Made by a program: the position numbers and the translations under genes. From contig JAIXZY010000039.1 of assembly GCA_027489355.1 (NCBI GenBank), positions 1 to 64,000 on the forward strand: 64,000 nucleotides of DNA, in the 5' to 3' direction. Origin of the DNA: Paracoccaceae bacterium (GTDB lineage: Bacteria; Pseudomonadota; Alphaproteobacteria; Rhodobacterales; Rhodobacteraceae). Shown piece after piece: positions 31,623-41,223 of this stretch. The notes under the pieces were generated by a model that had not been told where the DNA came from, did no database searches, and saw nothing but the letters and a program-made list of their open reading frames with translations. Position 1 is the first letter of the stretch. Every line of letters begins with the position of its first letter.

Positions 31623-32834
31623 GTGGACTGGAACCGGGCTTTGACGGCGCTCTTGCGCCGGGGTGTACGCACGGGGCAGCTGGAGCTGACCTTTGCCGAC
31701 GGCTCGACCGAGGTGTTCGGTCCCGGCGGGCCACCTGCGACTTCGGTCACGCTGCATGACCCCGACCTGCCGCGGAAATTCCTGGCCCGGCCTGACCTGG
31801 CCATGGGCGAGGCCTACATGGACGGCCGCCTGACGATCCGCGACGATGATGTGCGCAGCTTCCTGACCTTCGCGCTCCGCAACGCGCGTGGCCGCCGCCT
31901 GCCGCCGCCCTTGCCGCAGCTGGTGGCGCTGGCGAAAGGCGCGCGGTCCTGGGCGATATGGAACCGGCTGGGGGTCGCGCGGCGCAACGTGGCCCATCAC
32001 TACGACATCTCGCCCGCGCTTTATGACCAGTTCCTGGGCGAGACCAAGCAATACACCTGCGCCTATTTCCGCCGGCCCGACATGACCCTGGACGAGGCGC
32101 AGGCGGCGAAGATGGCGCATATCGCGGGGAAGCTTCTGCTTCGGCCGGGGATGCGGGTCCTCGACATCGGCTGCGGGTTCGGGACACTCGCCCTGACGCT
32201 TGCGCGCGACCACGGGGTCGAGGTCACCGGGATCACCCTGTCCGAGGTGCAGCTGGCCGAAGCACAGGCCCGCGCACGCGAGGCGGGGCTGGAGGGGCAG
32301 GTGACCTTCCGCCTGCAGGATTACCGCAACGTCACCGAGACCTACGACCGCGTCGTCTCGGTCGGCATGATGGAGCATGTCGGCCTGCCGCACCTGCGGA
32401 CCTATTTCCGCAAGGTCGCCGACCTGATGCCCGAGGACGGCGTGGCGCTGATCCACTACATCGGCCGCTGGTCGCCGCCCGACACCATCTCGCCCTGGTT
32501 CAACAAGTACATCTTCCCCGGCGCCTATTGCCCGACCATCAGCCAGGCGATGCGCGTGGTCGAACGGACCGGCCTGATCCTGTCGGACCTGGAAGTCTGG
32601 CGCGGGCATTACGAACGCACCTTGCAGGAATGGCTGAAACGCTTCGACGCGAACATCGACCGGGTGCGTCAGCTGCAGGACGACCGCTTTGTCCGCATGT
32701 GGCGCTATTACCTGCAATCGGCCGAGATGGGCTTTGCCGAGGGGCATCTGGTGATCCACCAGCTGCAACTCGCCAAGGCGCGCGGCACCGTGCCGATGAC
32801 GCGCGACTACCTGTATCCGGCGCGGAACAGCTAG
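31623..32834 (+). CDS. Cyclopropane-fatty-acyl-phospholipid synthase family methyltransferase
   Basis: A 403-residue SAM-dependent enzyme of the Cfa group. The N-terminal domain includes RKFLARPDLAMGEAYMDGRL, a block typical of alphaproteobacterial members. RNVAHHYDISPALYDQFLG precedes SAM motif I VLDIGCGFGTLALTLA near residue 180. SVGMMEHVGLPHLRTYF and HYIGRWSPPDTISPWFNKYI are conserved downstream. The GTG start at 31623 follows GGAGG; the frame is open far upstream but that part shadows the preceding gene. It likely methylenates unsaturated phospholipid chains. It converges with ilvH with a 6-bp gap. Confidence 0.88.
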   Translation: MDWNRALTALLRRGVRTGQLELTFADGSTEVFGPGGPPATSVTLHDPDLPRKFLARPDLAMGEAYMDGRLTIRDDDVRSFLTFALRNARGRRLPPPLPQLVALAKGARSWAIWNRLGVARRNVAHHYDISPALYDQFLGETKQYTCAYFRRPDMTLDEAQAAKMAHIAGKLLLRPGMRVLDIGCGFGTLALTLARDHGVEVTGITLSEVQLAEAQARAREAGLEGQVTFRLQDYRNVTETYDRVVSVGMMEHVGLPHLRTYFRKVADLMPEDGVALIHYIGRWSPPDTISPWFNKYIFPGAYCPTISQAMRVVERTGLILSDLEVWRGHYERTLQEWLKRFDANIDRVRQLQDDRFVRMWRYYLQSAEMGFAEGHLVIHQLQLAKARGTVPMTRDYLYPARNS

Positions 32835-32840
32835 GTCCCG

Positions 32841-33401
32841 CTAGGCCCCGCGCTTCAGGCCCGCGACGCCGGTGCGGGCGATCTCGACCAGGCCGAGCGG
32901 TCGCATCAAGTCGGCGAAGGCGTCGATCTTCTCGGGCGTGCCGGTCATCTCGAAGACGAAGCTTTCCAGCGTGCTGTCGACCACATTGGCCCGGAAGATC
33001 TCGGCCAGGCGCAGGGCCTCGATCCGATGGTCGCCCTTGCCCTTGACCTTGATCAGCGCCAGTTCGCGCTGGACCGAGGGGCCTTCGGCGGTCAGGTCCT
33101 GCACCTCATGCACCGGGACCATGCGCTTCAGCTGCGCCTCGATCTGGTCGATCACGGCCGGGGTGCCGCGGGTGACGATGGTGATCCGGCTGCGGTGGCC
33201 GGTGTGGTCGACCTCGGCCACGGTCAGGCTGTCGATGTTGTAGCCGCGGCCCGAGAAAAGGCCGATCACGCGGGCCAACACGCCCGGCTCGTTCTCGACG
33301 ATGACGGCCAGGGTGTGGCTCTCCTCGACCTCGGACAGCGCCGAGCGGAGGTCATAGGCGGAATGGCTGGTCGAGCCCTTCTTGATGTTCAGTGCGGACA
33401 T
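32841..33401 (-). CDS. ilvH: Acetolactate synthase small (regulatory) subunit
   Basis: A 186-residue regulatory partner of IlvB. The N-terminal ACT domain (TLAVIVENEPGVLARVIGLF, SGRGYNIDSLTVAEVDHTGH) binds valine for feedback control. The C-terminal half (RELALIKVKGKGDHRIEALR, VFEMTGTPEKIDAFADLMRP) is the conserved ALS-associated domain. Length is typical for the IlvH/IlvN class in alphaproteobacteria. It is separated from ilvB by an acyltransferase gene on the same strand, an unusual intervening gene. Confidence 0.95.
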   Translation of the reverse strand: MSALNIKKGSTSHSAYDLRSALSEVEESHTLAVIVENEPGVLARVIGLFSGRGYNIDSLTVAEVDHTGHRSRITIVTRGTPAVIDQIEAQLKRMVPVHEVQDLTAEGPSVQRELALIKVKGKGDHRIEALRLAEIFRANVVDSTLESFVFEMTGTPEKIDAFADLMRPLGLVEIARTGVAGLKRGA

Positions 33402-33438
33402 GGCGTTCCTGTCTTCTGCTGTCAGTTCGGTTAGGGGC

Positions 33439-34440
33439 CTAGAAGCCGATCCAGTGCGGACGGCCGACCCGGCGGATCACGGTGTAGATGAGAAGCGGCC
33501 CGACGATCCCGGCCAGCGTGCCAAGGACCATGTGGGCCGTAAGGTCGGTGGAAAACCGGGCCAGCGCGGCCCGGGTGGCGGCGGAAAAGATCGTATGCGA
33601 CAGGTAGATGCCCATCGACGCGAGGCCGAGGAAAGTCAGGCCGCGGATCACCGTGTCCGACCGACCGGCGACCAGACCCTGGATCACCACCAGTGCGGCC
33701 AGCGCCAGCGCGATACCGAGGAGCTGGCTGGTCAACAGCGTCTGGGGCAACTGGAAGCTCAGCGCCTGCAAGGCCAGGAACAGCAGACCCGCCGTCAGCA
33801 CCGCGGCCGCTCCCCGCGGCTTCCACCCGGTCTGGCCAAGCGCAAGGCCGGTCAGGAAGGCGCCGGCATAGGTCAGGGCGCCCACGGTCCAGGCATTCAA
33901 CCCCACGGGCGTGACGCTGGAGCCGACAACCATCACCCCGGCCAGCGCCGCCCAGGCCGGGGCCGGAAGCGGGCCGGTCACCAGGCGGATCAGCGCCAGC
34001 ACGGCGATCTGCTGCAGGAACAGCGCCCAGAGGAACCAGAAATGGTCGCGCGGGGGCAGGGGGAAGAAGTAGAGCGACTGCAGCCCCGTTATCTGGCTGT
34101 TCGCCGCATCCCCCGCAGCCAGTCGCGCCGCGGTAAAGAGATAGGTCCACAGCACCAGAGGCCACAGAAGCCGCGTCACCCGGCTGATCGCCGCCTCGCC
34201 CAGCGGACGGCGCAGCACCCAGTCCTGGAAGGTGATGCCGGACAGCAGGAAGAACAGCGGCATGTGGAAATTGTAGATCAGCCTGTCCACCAGCCCGAAG
34301 AGCCGGGGGTCCCCGATCATGCCCGCGCTTTCCAGACCTCGCCAGGCATGGCCGATCACGACCAGGATGATGCCCACGCCCTTCGCCACGTCCAGCGAGA
34401 CGTCGCGGGGTCTGGGGCTGGCCTCGGCGGTCATGTTCAT
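33439..34440 (-). CDS. Acyltransferase-3 family membrane protein inserted between ilvB and ilvH
   Basis: A 333-residue polytopic protein with about ten hydrophobic helices. The N-terminus DVSLDVAKGVGIILVVIGHAW has the conserved His of the acyltransferase-3 (OafA/OpgC-like) family, and YNFHMPLFFLLSGITF follows as the second signature. These enzymes move acetyl, succinyl or other acyl groups across the inner membrane onto sugars or lipids. The substrate cannot be told from the sequence. The gene sits between the two acetolactate synthase subunit genes, preceded by a strong hairpin (34467-34492) that may set its expression apart. Confidence 0.85.
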   Translation of the reverse strand: MNMTAEASPRPRDVSLDVAKGVGIILVVIGHAWRGLESAGMIGDPRLFGLVDRLIYNFHMPLFFLLSGITFQDWVLRRPLGEAAISRVTRLLWPLVLWTYLFTAARLAAGDAANSQITGLQSLYFFPLPPRDHFWFLWALFLQQIAVLALIRLVTGPLPAPAWAALAGVMVVGSSVTPVGLNAWTVGALTYAGAFLTGLALGQTGWKPRGAAAVLTAGLLFLALQALSFQLPQTLLTSQLLGIALALAALVVIQGLVAGRSDTVIRGLTFLGLASMGIYLSHTIFSAATRAALARFSTDLTAHMVLGTLAGIVGPLLIYTVIRRVGRPHWIGF

Positions 34441-34466
34441 CCTGTCTCTGCCTTAGGCGCGTCGGT

Positions 34467-34492
34467 CGGTCCCCGGCGATCACCGGGGACCG
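34467..34492 (-). other. Hairpin in the ilvB-acyltransferase spacer
   Basis: CGGTCCCCGG (34467-34476) and CCGGGGACCG (34483-34492) form a perfect 10-bp stem with a 6-base loop. No T-run follows, so it is more likely an mRNA-stabilising or processing structure than a terminator. Confidence 0.5.
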
Positions 34493-34498
34493 GACGCA

Positions 34499-36244
34499 TC
34501 ACACCAGCACCGCGCCCGAACGGAAGGCCTCGGCGTCGGCCGACAGCAGCATCTCGTTGTGCGGCTTGCCGCTCGGGATCATCGGGAAGCAGTTCTCGTG
34601 CTTTTCGACCAGGCAGTCGAAGATCACCGGGCCGTCATAACGGATCATCTCCAGGATCGCGTCGTCCAGGTCCTTCGGGTCCTCGACCCGGATGCCCTTG
34701 CAGCCGAAGGCCTCGGCCAGCTTCACGAAGTCGGGCAACGACTCGCTCCACGAAGAGGAGTAGCGCTCGCCATGCAGAAGCTCTTGCCACTGGCGCACCA
34801 TGCCAAGGCGTTCGTTGTTCAGGATGAACTGCTTGACGGGCGCGCGGAACTGCATCGCGGTGCCCATCTCCTGCATGTTCATCAGCCAGGACGCCTCACC
34901 GGCCACGTTGATGACCAGCGCCTCGGGATGGGCGATCTGCACGCCGATCGAGGCGGGCAGGCCATAGCCCATCGTGCCGAGACCACCTGAGGTCATCCAC
35001 CGGTTCGGGTCCTCGAAGCCCAGGAACTGCGCGGCCCACATCTGGTGCTGGCCGACTTCGGTGGTGATGTAGCGGTCCATGCCCTTGGTCAGGGCCTCCA
35101 GCCGCTCCAGCGCGTATTGCGGTTTGATCGTGGTGGTGGAGTTCTTGTAGGCGAGGCACTTCACCGCGCGCCATTCGTCGATCTGCTTCCACCATTGGGC
35201 AAGCCCGCGCTGGTCGGTCTTCGATCCGCGCGCGCGCCACTGGCGCAGCACTTCCTCCAGGACGCGGGTCACGTCGCCGACGATCGGCACATCCACGCGG
35301 ATGACCTTGTTGATCGACGAGGGGTCGATGTCGATGTGCGCCTTCTTCGACTTCGGGCTGAAGTCCTTCACGCGCCCGGTGATCCGGTCATCGAACCGCG
35401 CGCCGATGTTGATCATCAGGTCGCAGCCGTGCATGGCGAGGTTGGCCTCGTAAAGCCCGTGCATCCCCAGCATGCCGACCCAGTTCTTGCCCGAGGCCGG
35501 GTAGGAGCCGAGGCCCATCAGCGTGGAGGTGATCGGGAAATTCGTCTCCGCCACGAGTTCACGCAGGAGCGCGCTGGCGCGGGGGCCAGAGTTGATGACG
35601 CCGCCGCCGGTGTAGAAGATCGGGCGTTCCGCGCTTTCCATCAGCTCGACAAGTCGCGCGATCTGGTCGGGGTCGCCCTCGGTGCGGGGCTGGTAGTGGG
35701 TGACCTTGGCCTTTTCGGCCGGGCTATAGTCCGAGGTGGCGAACTGCACGTCCTTCGGGATGTCGATCAGCACCGGGCCGGGGCGGCCGTGGGTGGCGAC
35801 GTGGAAGGCCTGGTGGATGGTTTCGGACAGCTTGGCCGTGTCCTTCACCAGCCAGTTCATCTTGGTGCAGGGCCGGGTGATGCCCACGGTGTCGGCCTCC
35901 TGGAAGCCGTCGGTGCCGATCATGAAGGTCGGGACCTGGCCCGTGAGGACCACGATCGGGATCGAATCCATCAGCGCATCCGTCAGGCCGGTCACGGCAT
36001 TGGTCGCACCGGGACCCGAGGTCACCAGCGCCACGCCGGGCTTGCCGGTCGACCGCGCATAGCCTTCCGCCATGTGGACCGCGCCCTGTTCGTGGCGCAC
36101 GAGGATGTGGCGGATGTCGTTCTGCAGGAAAAGCTCGTCATAGATCGGAAGCACCGCGCCGCCGGGATAGCCGAAGACGACCTCGACGCCCTGGTCCTTC
36201 AGGGCCTGGATCACCATCTTCGCACCGGTCATCTGCTTCGACAT
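34499..36244 (-). CDS. ilvB: Acetolactate synthase large (catalytic) subunit
   Basis: A 581-residue ThDP enzyme making acetolactate and acetohydroxybutyrate for valine, leucine and isoleucine. The catalytic Glu is in LVRHEQGAVHMAEGYAR (about 47-63). The ThDP-metal motif reads NVAGEASWLMNMQEMGTA near 450, with GEA where many relatives have GDA or GDG. The substrate-channel block ERLGMVRQWQELLHGERYS is present. AAGGAG precedes ATG 36244. A terminator and leader peptide lie directly upstream, indicating attenuation control by branched-chain amino acids. Confidence 0.96.
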   Translation of the reverse strand: MSKQMTGAKMVIQALKDQGVEVVFGYPGGAVLPIYDELFLQNDIRHILVRHEQGAVHMAEGYARSTGKPGVALVTSGPGATNAVTGLTDALMDSIPIVVLTGQVPTFMIGTDGFQEADTVGITRPCTKMNWLVKDTAKLSETIHQAFHVATHGRPGPVLIDIPKDVQFATSDYSPAEKAKVTHYQPRTEGDPDQIARLVELMESAERPIFYTGGGVINSGPRASALLRELVAETNFPITSTLMGLGSYPASGKNWVGMLGMHGLYEANLAMHGCDLMINIGARFDDRITGRVKDFSPKSKKAHIDIDPSSINKVIRVDVPIVGDVTRVLEEVLRQWRARGSKTDQRGLAQWWKQIDEWRAVKCLAYKNSTTTIKPQYALERLEALTKGMDRYITTEVGQHQMWAAQFLGFEDPNRWMTSGGLGTMGYGLPASIGVQIAHPEALVINVAGEASWLMNMQEMGTAMQFRAPVKQFILNNERLGMVRQWQELLHGERYSSSWSESLPDFVKLAEAFGCKGIRVEDPKDLDDAILEMIRYDGPVIFDCLVEKHENCFPMIPSGKPHNEMLLSADAEAFRSGAVLV

Positions 36245-36266
36245 TTCCGCGTCTCCTTAGCGCAAC

Positions 36267-36296
36267 AAAAAGCCCCCGGAAGTTTCCTTCGGGGGC
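36267..36296 (-). terminator. ilvB leader: Attenuator terminator in the ilvB leader
   Basis: On the minus strand, GCCCCCGAAG (36296-36287), loop GAAA, CTTCCGGGGGC (36282-36272) gives a GC-rich stem with one bulged C, then TTTTT (36271-36267). It lies between the ilvB promoter and its Shine-Dalgarno, so termination here would prevent ilvB expression. Confidence 0.85.
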
Positions 36297-36337
36297 GCAT
36301 GGGAACCACTATGGTCAACCGTCACCGGCCCATGCGC
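36295..36337 (-). promoter_or_regulatory. Competing (antiterminator) stem in the ilvB leader
   Basis: GCGCATGGG (36337-36329, minus), inside the end of the leader ORF, is perfectly complementary to CCCATGCGC (36303-36295). The latter overlaps the first bases of the terminator 5' arm. A ribosome stalled at the Ile/Val codons would leave this stem free; one reaching the stop codon would cover it. Confidence 0.6.
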
Positions 36338-36369
36338 TTCCTTCCTACGATGACAAGAATTCCGGCCAT
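36322..36369 (-). CDS. ilvB operon leader peptide
   Basis: A 15-codon frame, MAGILVIVGRKRMGR then TGA, preceded by GAAGGG a few bases upstream. Five consecutive codons specify Ile, Leu, Val, Ile and Val, exactly the amino acids whose synthesis the downstream gene starts. Together with the competing stem and the terminator, it has the layout of the ilv leader peptides known from enterobacteria. It begins about 20 nt after the predicted transcription start. Too short for ordinary gene callers; peptide function is as a translation sensor. Confidence 0.8.
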   Translation of the reverse strand: MAGILVIVGRKRMGR

Positions 36370-36397
36370 TTGGCCCTTCCCTTCATGTTCGGTCGGA

Positions 36398-36426
36398 ACA
36401 GTAGGCGGGGATATGCCGGGCGTCAA
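36398..36426 (-). promoter_or_regulatory. Promoter of the ilvB leader
   Basis: Minus-strand TTGACG (-35, 36426-36421), 17-bp spacer, TACTGT (-10, 36403-36398). Transcription would begin about 20 nt before the leader ATG. The remaining stretch to 36628 shows no gene that I can support; it presumably holds the promoter of the divergent GST gene. Confidence 0.6.
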
Positions 36427-36628
36427 CCGGATTTGCAATCCGAAAATGTCGCAGCCATGCGGCATTTTTGAACTTTTCTTGCGGCACGCGGCCGTCCGGC
36501 GCAACTTTCCGAACTTTCCTGCAAAAAGGCACGGTGACTGCGCGCCTTTGGGCAGGTGAAGCCCCGCAAGGCCGCGGCTAAGAACCCGATGCCGGGCGGG
36601 GTGGTCCCGCCGCAAGGGAGACTGGTAG

Positions 36629-37231
36629 ATGAAGCTGTACTATTCGCCGGGCGCGTGCTCGCTGGCCTCGCACATCACGCTGAACGAAGCAGGCGTGCCC
36701 TTCACCGCCGAGAAGGTGGACATCCGTGCGGGCAAGACCGAAACCGGCGCCGACTTCGGCAAGATCAACCCGCGCGGCGCGGTGCCGGCGCTGGACCTCG
36801 GCAACGGCGAGGTGCTGACCGAAGGCGTGGCGATCATGCAGCACGTGATGGACAGCGCGGCCCCCGGCTCGCTGCCCGCGCCGGGCACGCTGGCCCGCGC
36901 CCGTCTGGCCGAGGCGATGAACTACGTCTCGACCGAAGTGCACAAGACCTACTCTCCCTTCTTCTACGGCATCGAGGGCGAGGCGAAGGAGAAGCAGGTC
37001 GCGCTGCTGAACGCCCGCCTGCAGGTGGTCGAGGACCGGCTCGCCAGCCGCGAATGGCTTGCGGGCGACCAGTACACCCCGGCCGACGCCTACTTCTTCA
37101 CGGTGACCAACTGGTCGCAGTTTGTCGGGCACGACCTGTCGCAGTTCCCCCGGATCACCGCGCTGCGCGCCAAGGTCGCCGCGCGACCGGCGGTGCAGAA
37201 GGCGCTCCAGGCCGAGGGTCTTGCCGCCTGA
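36629..37231 (+). CDS. Glutathione S-transferase family protein
   Basis: A 200-residue cytosolic enzyme. The N-terminal thioredoxin fold begins MKLYYSPGACSLASHITLNE, with the Ser/Cys pair typical of bacterial beta-class GSTs, and GAVPALDL carries the cis-proline. The C-terminal helical domain (YTPADAYFFTVTNWSQF) has the conserved Asp. It closely resembles the second GST at 41697 in length and motifs, suggesting paralogues. It is divergent from ilvB and stands alone. Substrate unknown. Confidence 0.9.
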   Translation: MKLYYSPGACSLASHITLNEAGVPFTAEKVDIRAGKTETGADFGKINPRGAVPALDLGNGEVLTEGVAIMQHVMDSAAPGSLPAPGTLARARLAEAMNYVSTEVHKTYSPFFYGIEGEAKEKQVALLNARLQVVEDRLASREWLAGDQYTPADAYFFTVTNWSQFVGHDLSQFPRITALRAKVAARPAVQKALQAEGLAA

Positions 37232-38597
<1,366 letters not shown>

Positions 38598-38618
38598 GCG
38601 TCCGCCTTCAGGAAACGG

Positions 38619-38647
38619 AAAGGCCCCGGAGCGATCCGGGGCCTTTT
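38619..38647. terminator. Bidirectional intrinsic terminator between the TRAP genes
   Basis: AAAGGCCCCGGA, loop GCGA, TCCGGGGCCTTTT is symmetrical, with A-run and T-run on both sides. It sits 21 bp after the binding-protein stop and 22 bp past the end of the convergent permease gene. Confidence 0.9.
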
Positions 38648-38669
38648 GCCTTGCGTCCTGGGCCGGCGA

Positions 38670-40487
38670 TCAGGGGTTGATCACCGGCGCGCCCAGTTTC
38701 GGCAGCCCGCCCGGCGCAGGGGCCGCGCCATCCGCCGGAGGCGCAGCCGGGGCCGCCCCGTCGACTGCGGGCGCGCCAAGGGTCGGGGCACCAAGGGTTG
38801 GCGCTCCCGGCAGTCCCGGCAGGCCGCCCGGTGCCGCCGGAGCCGTCCCGCCTCCCGTCGCACCGGGGGCCATCGGCGTGAAGCCCGGCACCTTGATCTC
38901 GATGGTGGAGGGGTCCACCACCTCGCCCTTGTAATGCATGACCATCTGCGGGAAGGCGATGGTCAGCCCGATCATCACCACCTGGATCACCACGAACGGC
39001 GTCGCGCCCCAGTAGATCTGCCCGGTCGAGACCCCCGCCAGCCTTTCCCCCGTGACCTTGTCCACATAGGGCGCCTTGGGGGCGACCGATCGCAGATAGA
39101 AGAGTGCGAAGCCGAAGGGTGGATGCATGAACGAGGTCTGCATGTTCACCGCCAGGATCACCCCGAACCAGATCAGGTCGATCCCCAGCGCCTCGGCCGG
39201 GGCGACGAGAAGGGGGACGATGATGAAGGCAAGCTCGAAGAAGTCCAGGAAGAAGGCGAGCAGGAACACCAGGATCGAGACGACGATCAGGAACCCGGCC
39301 TCCCCCCCCGGCAGGCTGACCAGCAGATGTTCGACCCAGACATGCCCATTCACCCCGTAGAAGGTCAGCGAGAACATCCGCGCGCCGATCAGGATGAAGA
39401 TCACGAAGGCCGACAGCCGCGTGGTCGAGGCGAGGGCCTGGCTGATCACCCCGTAGTTCAGCCGCCGCTTCATCGCGGCCAGCACCATCGCGCCAAGCGC
39501 GCCCATCGCGCCGCCCTCGGTCGGCGTGGCGATGCCCAGGAAGATTGTCCCCAGCACCAGGAAGACCAGTGCCAGCGGTGGGATCAGCACGACGATGAAC
39601 TGCTGCGCAAGCCGCGACATGCTGTTCATGCCGGTGACCTTGTCGATCACCGCATAGGCATAGATCACCAGGACGCCGACCGTGGCTCCAAGGATGTCGG
39701 CGTTCGGGCCCTGGGTCGGATACAGCAGGACATGCGCCGCATAGCCGATGCCGATGCAGACGGCGATGGCGACCAGAAGCGAGGTTACGCCATGCCCCAG
39801 CGTCCGCGCCTCGGCCGGCAGCGCCGGAACCCAGTCGGGCCGCCAGATCGAGATGAAGAAGATGTATCCCATGTAAAGCCCGGTCAGCACCAGGCCCGGG
39901 ATGATTGCCCCTGCGTACATGTCGCCCACCGACCGGCCCAGCTGGTCGGCCAGCACGATCAGCACCAGGCTCGGCGGGATGATCTGCGCCAAGGTGCCAG
40001 AGGCCGCAATGACGCCCGAGGCCACCCGCCGGTCATAGCCGTAGCGCAGCATGATCGGCAGCGAAATGAGGCCCATCGCGATGACCGAGGCCGCGACGAC
40101 CCCGGTGGTCGCCGCCAGCAGCGCGCCCACGATGATCACCGCGTAGGCGAGGCCTCCGCGGATCGGCCCGAAAAGCTGGCCCACGGTGTCCAGCAGGTCC
40201 TCGGCCATGCCGCTTCGTTCCAGGATGATGCCCATGAAGGTGAAGAAGGGGATGGCCAGCAATGTCTCGTTCGACATCGTCCCCCAGACCCGTTGCGGCA
40301 TCGTGCCCAGCAGCGGCCAGTCCAGCGTGATGTTTCCCGCCGAATAGGGTGCCAGCCAGACGCCAATGGCGAAGAACAAAAGCCCGTTCGCCGCCAGCGA
40401 GAAGGCCACCGGATAGCCAAGCAGCAGAAAGACGATCAGGCTCGCGAACATGATCGGAGCCATGTTGATGGCGATGAATTCCAGCAT
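38670..40487 (-). CDS. TRAP transporter large permease subunit (DctM/TakM-type)
   Basis: A 605-residue inner-membrane sodium-driven permease. Conserved segments include PFFTFMGIILERSGMAEDL, the glycine-rich GALLAATTGVVAASVIAMGL and MHPPFGFALFYLRSVAPK. About 14 helices occupy residues 1-525. The last 75 residues are a low-complexity Pro/Ala/Gly tail with tandem GAPTLGAP units, absent from the family core. Its start overlaps the small-subunit stop (ATGA). The pair lies opposite the binding-protein gene instead of in one operon with it. Confidence 0.93.
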   Translation of the reverse strand: MLEFIAINMAPIMFASLIVFLLLGYPVAFSLAANGLLFFAIGVWLAPYSAGNITLDWPLLGTMPQRVWGTMSNETLLAIPFFTFMGIILERSGMAEDLLDTVGQLFGPIRGGLAYAVIIVGALLAATTGVVAASVIAMGLISLPIMLRYGYDRRVASGVIAASGTLAQIIPPSLVLIVLADQLGRSVGDMYAGAIIPGLVLTGLYMGYIFFISIWRPDWVPALPAEARTLGHGVTSLLVAIAVCIGIGYAAHVLLYPTQGPNADILGATVGVLVIYAYAVIDKVTGMNSMSRLAQQFIVVLIPPLALVFLVLGTIFLGIATPTEGGAMGALGAMVLAAMKRRLNYGVISQALASTTRLSAFVIFILIGARMFSLTFYGVNGHVWVEHLLVSLPGGEAGFLIVVSILVFLLAFFLDFFELAFIIVPLLVAPAEALGIDLIWFGVILAVNMQTSFMHPPFGFALFYLRSVAPKAPYVDKVTGERLAGVSTGQIYWGATPFVVIQVVMIGLTIAFPQMVMHYKGEVVDPSTIEIKVPGFTPMAPGATGGGTAPAAPGGLPGLPGAPTLGAPTLGAPAVDGAAPAAPPADGAAPAPGGLPKLGAPVINP

Positions 40488-41104
40488 CAGCGCTTGTCCC
40501 CCTCGACGTCCCGGGCGGCAAGCTGCGACACGGTCTGGGCCAGCTGCGCCCCTTCCAGCTCGGCCGCCTCATGGGCCGAGACGAAGGGATGCGGATCGGG
40601 GATCAGACCCTGCATCACCGCGATCTTCTTGATGATTTCGGAAATCGCCTGCGCGATCAGCAGGGCGAAGCCCAGGGCCAGGATCGCCCGGGCCGGCCAG
40701 ATGATCAACCCTCCGGCATTGGTCGAGATCTGGCCCGAGGTGTAGGCCTGCAGCGTGTAGGGCACCAGAAGCCAGGTCATCAGCACCACGAAGGGCAGGG
40801 TGAAGAACACATGGCCGAACAGGTCGATCCAGTGCTGGGTCCGCCGCGTCCGGGTACCGTAGAAGACGTCGATGCGGATATGTTCGTTCTGTTGCAGCGT
40901 ATAGGCCGCCGCCCCCATGAACGCCGCGCCGAACAGGTACCACTGCAGCTCCAGGAGCGAGTTCGACGACCAGTTGAACATCTTGCGCACGATGGCATTG
41001 CCCGAGCTGACAAGCACCGCCAGCAGGATCAGCCACATCACCGATTTACCGATAACCGTGTTCACGCGGTCGATCCCGCGTGAGATGGCAAGCAAGGCCT
41101 GCAT
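40487..41104 (-). CDS. TRAP transporter small permease subunit (DctQ/TakQ-type)
   Basis: A 205-residue membrane protein with four helices. GKSVMWLILLAVLVSSGNAIVRK is the first, LLELQWYLFGAAFMGAAAYT and the polar motif QNEHIRIDVFYG follow, then FFTLPFVVLMTWLLVP and ILALGFALLIAQAI. The latter polar motif and spacing are characteristic of DctQ. ATG 41104 has GGGAGGGG upstream; a much longer frame upstream has no membrane character and was rejected. It forms the structural partner of the large permease encoded next. Confidence 0.9.
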   Translation of the reverse strand: MQALLAISRGIDRVNTVIGKSVMWLILLAVLVSSGNAIVRKMFNWSSNSLLELQWYLFGAAFMGAAAYTLQQNEHIRIDVFYGTRTRRTQHWIDLFGHVFFTLPFVVLMTWLLVPYTLQAYTSGQISTNAGGLIIWPARAILALGFALLIAQAISEIIKKIAVMQGLIPDPHPFVSAHEAAELEGAQLAQTVSQLAARDVEGDKR

Positions 41105-41223
41105 CCCCAAACCCCTCCCTGTGACGGCCGCCATTGGTTCGGCGTGCCCCTGTCCAGACGCTACGGCATCTAGGGGCATCCGCCAAGAACTCAACCGAAG
41201 GGAGGGGAGAAAATGCCGTCGCG

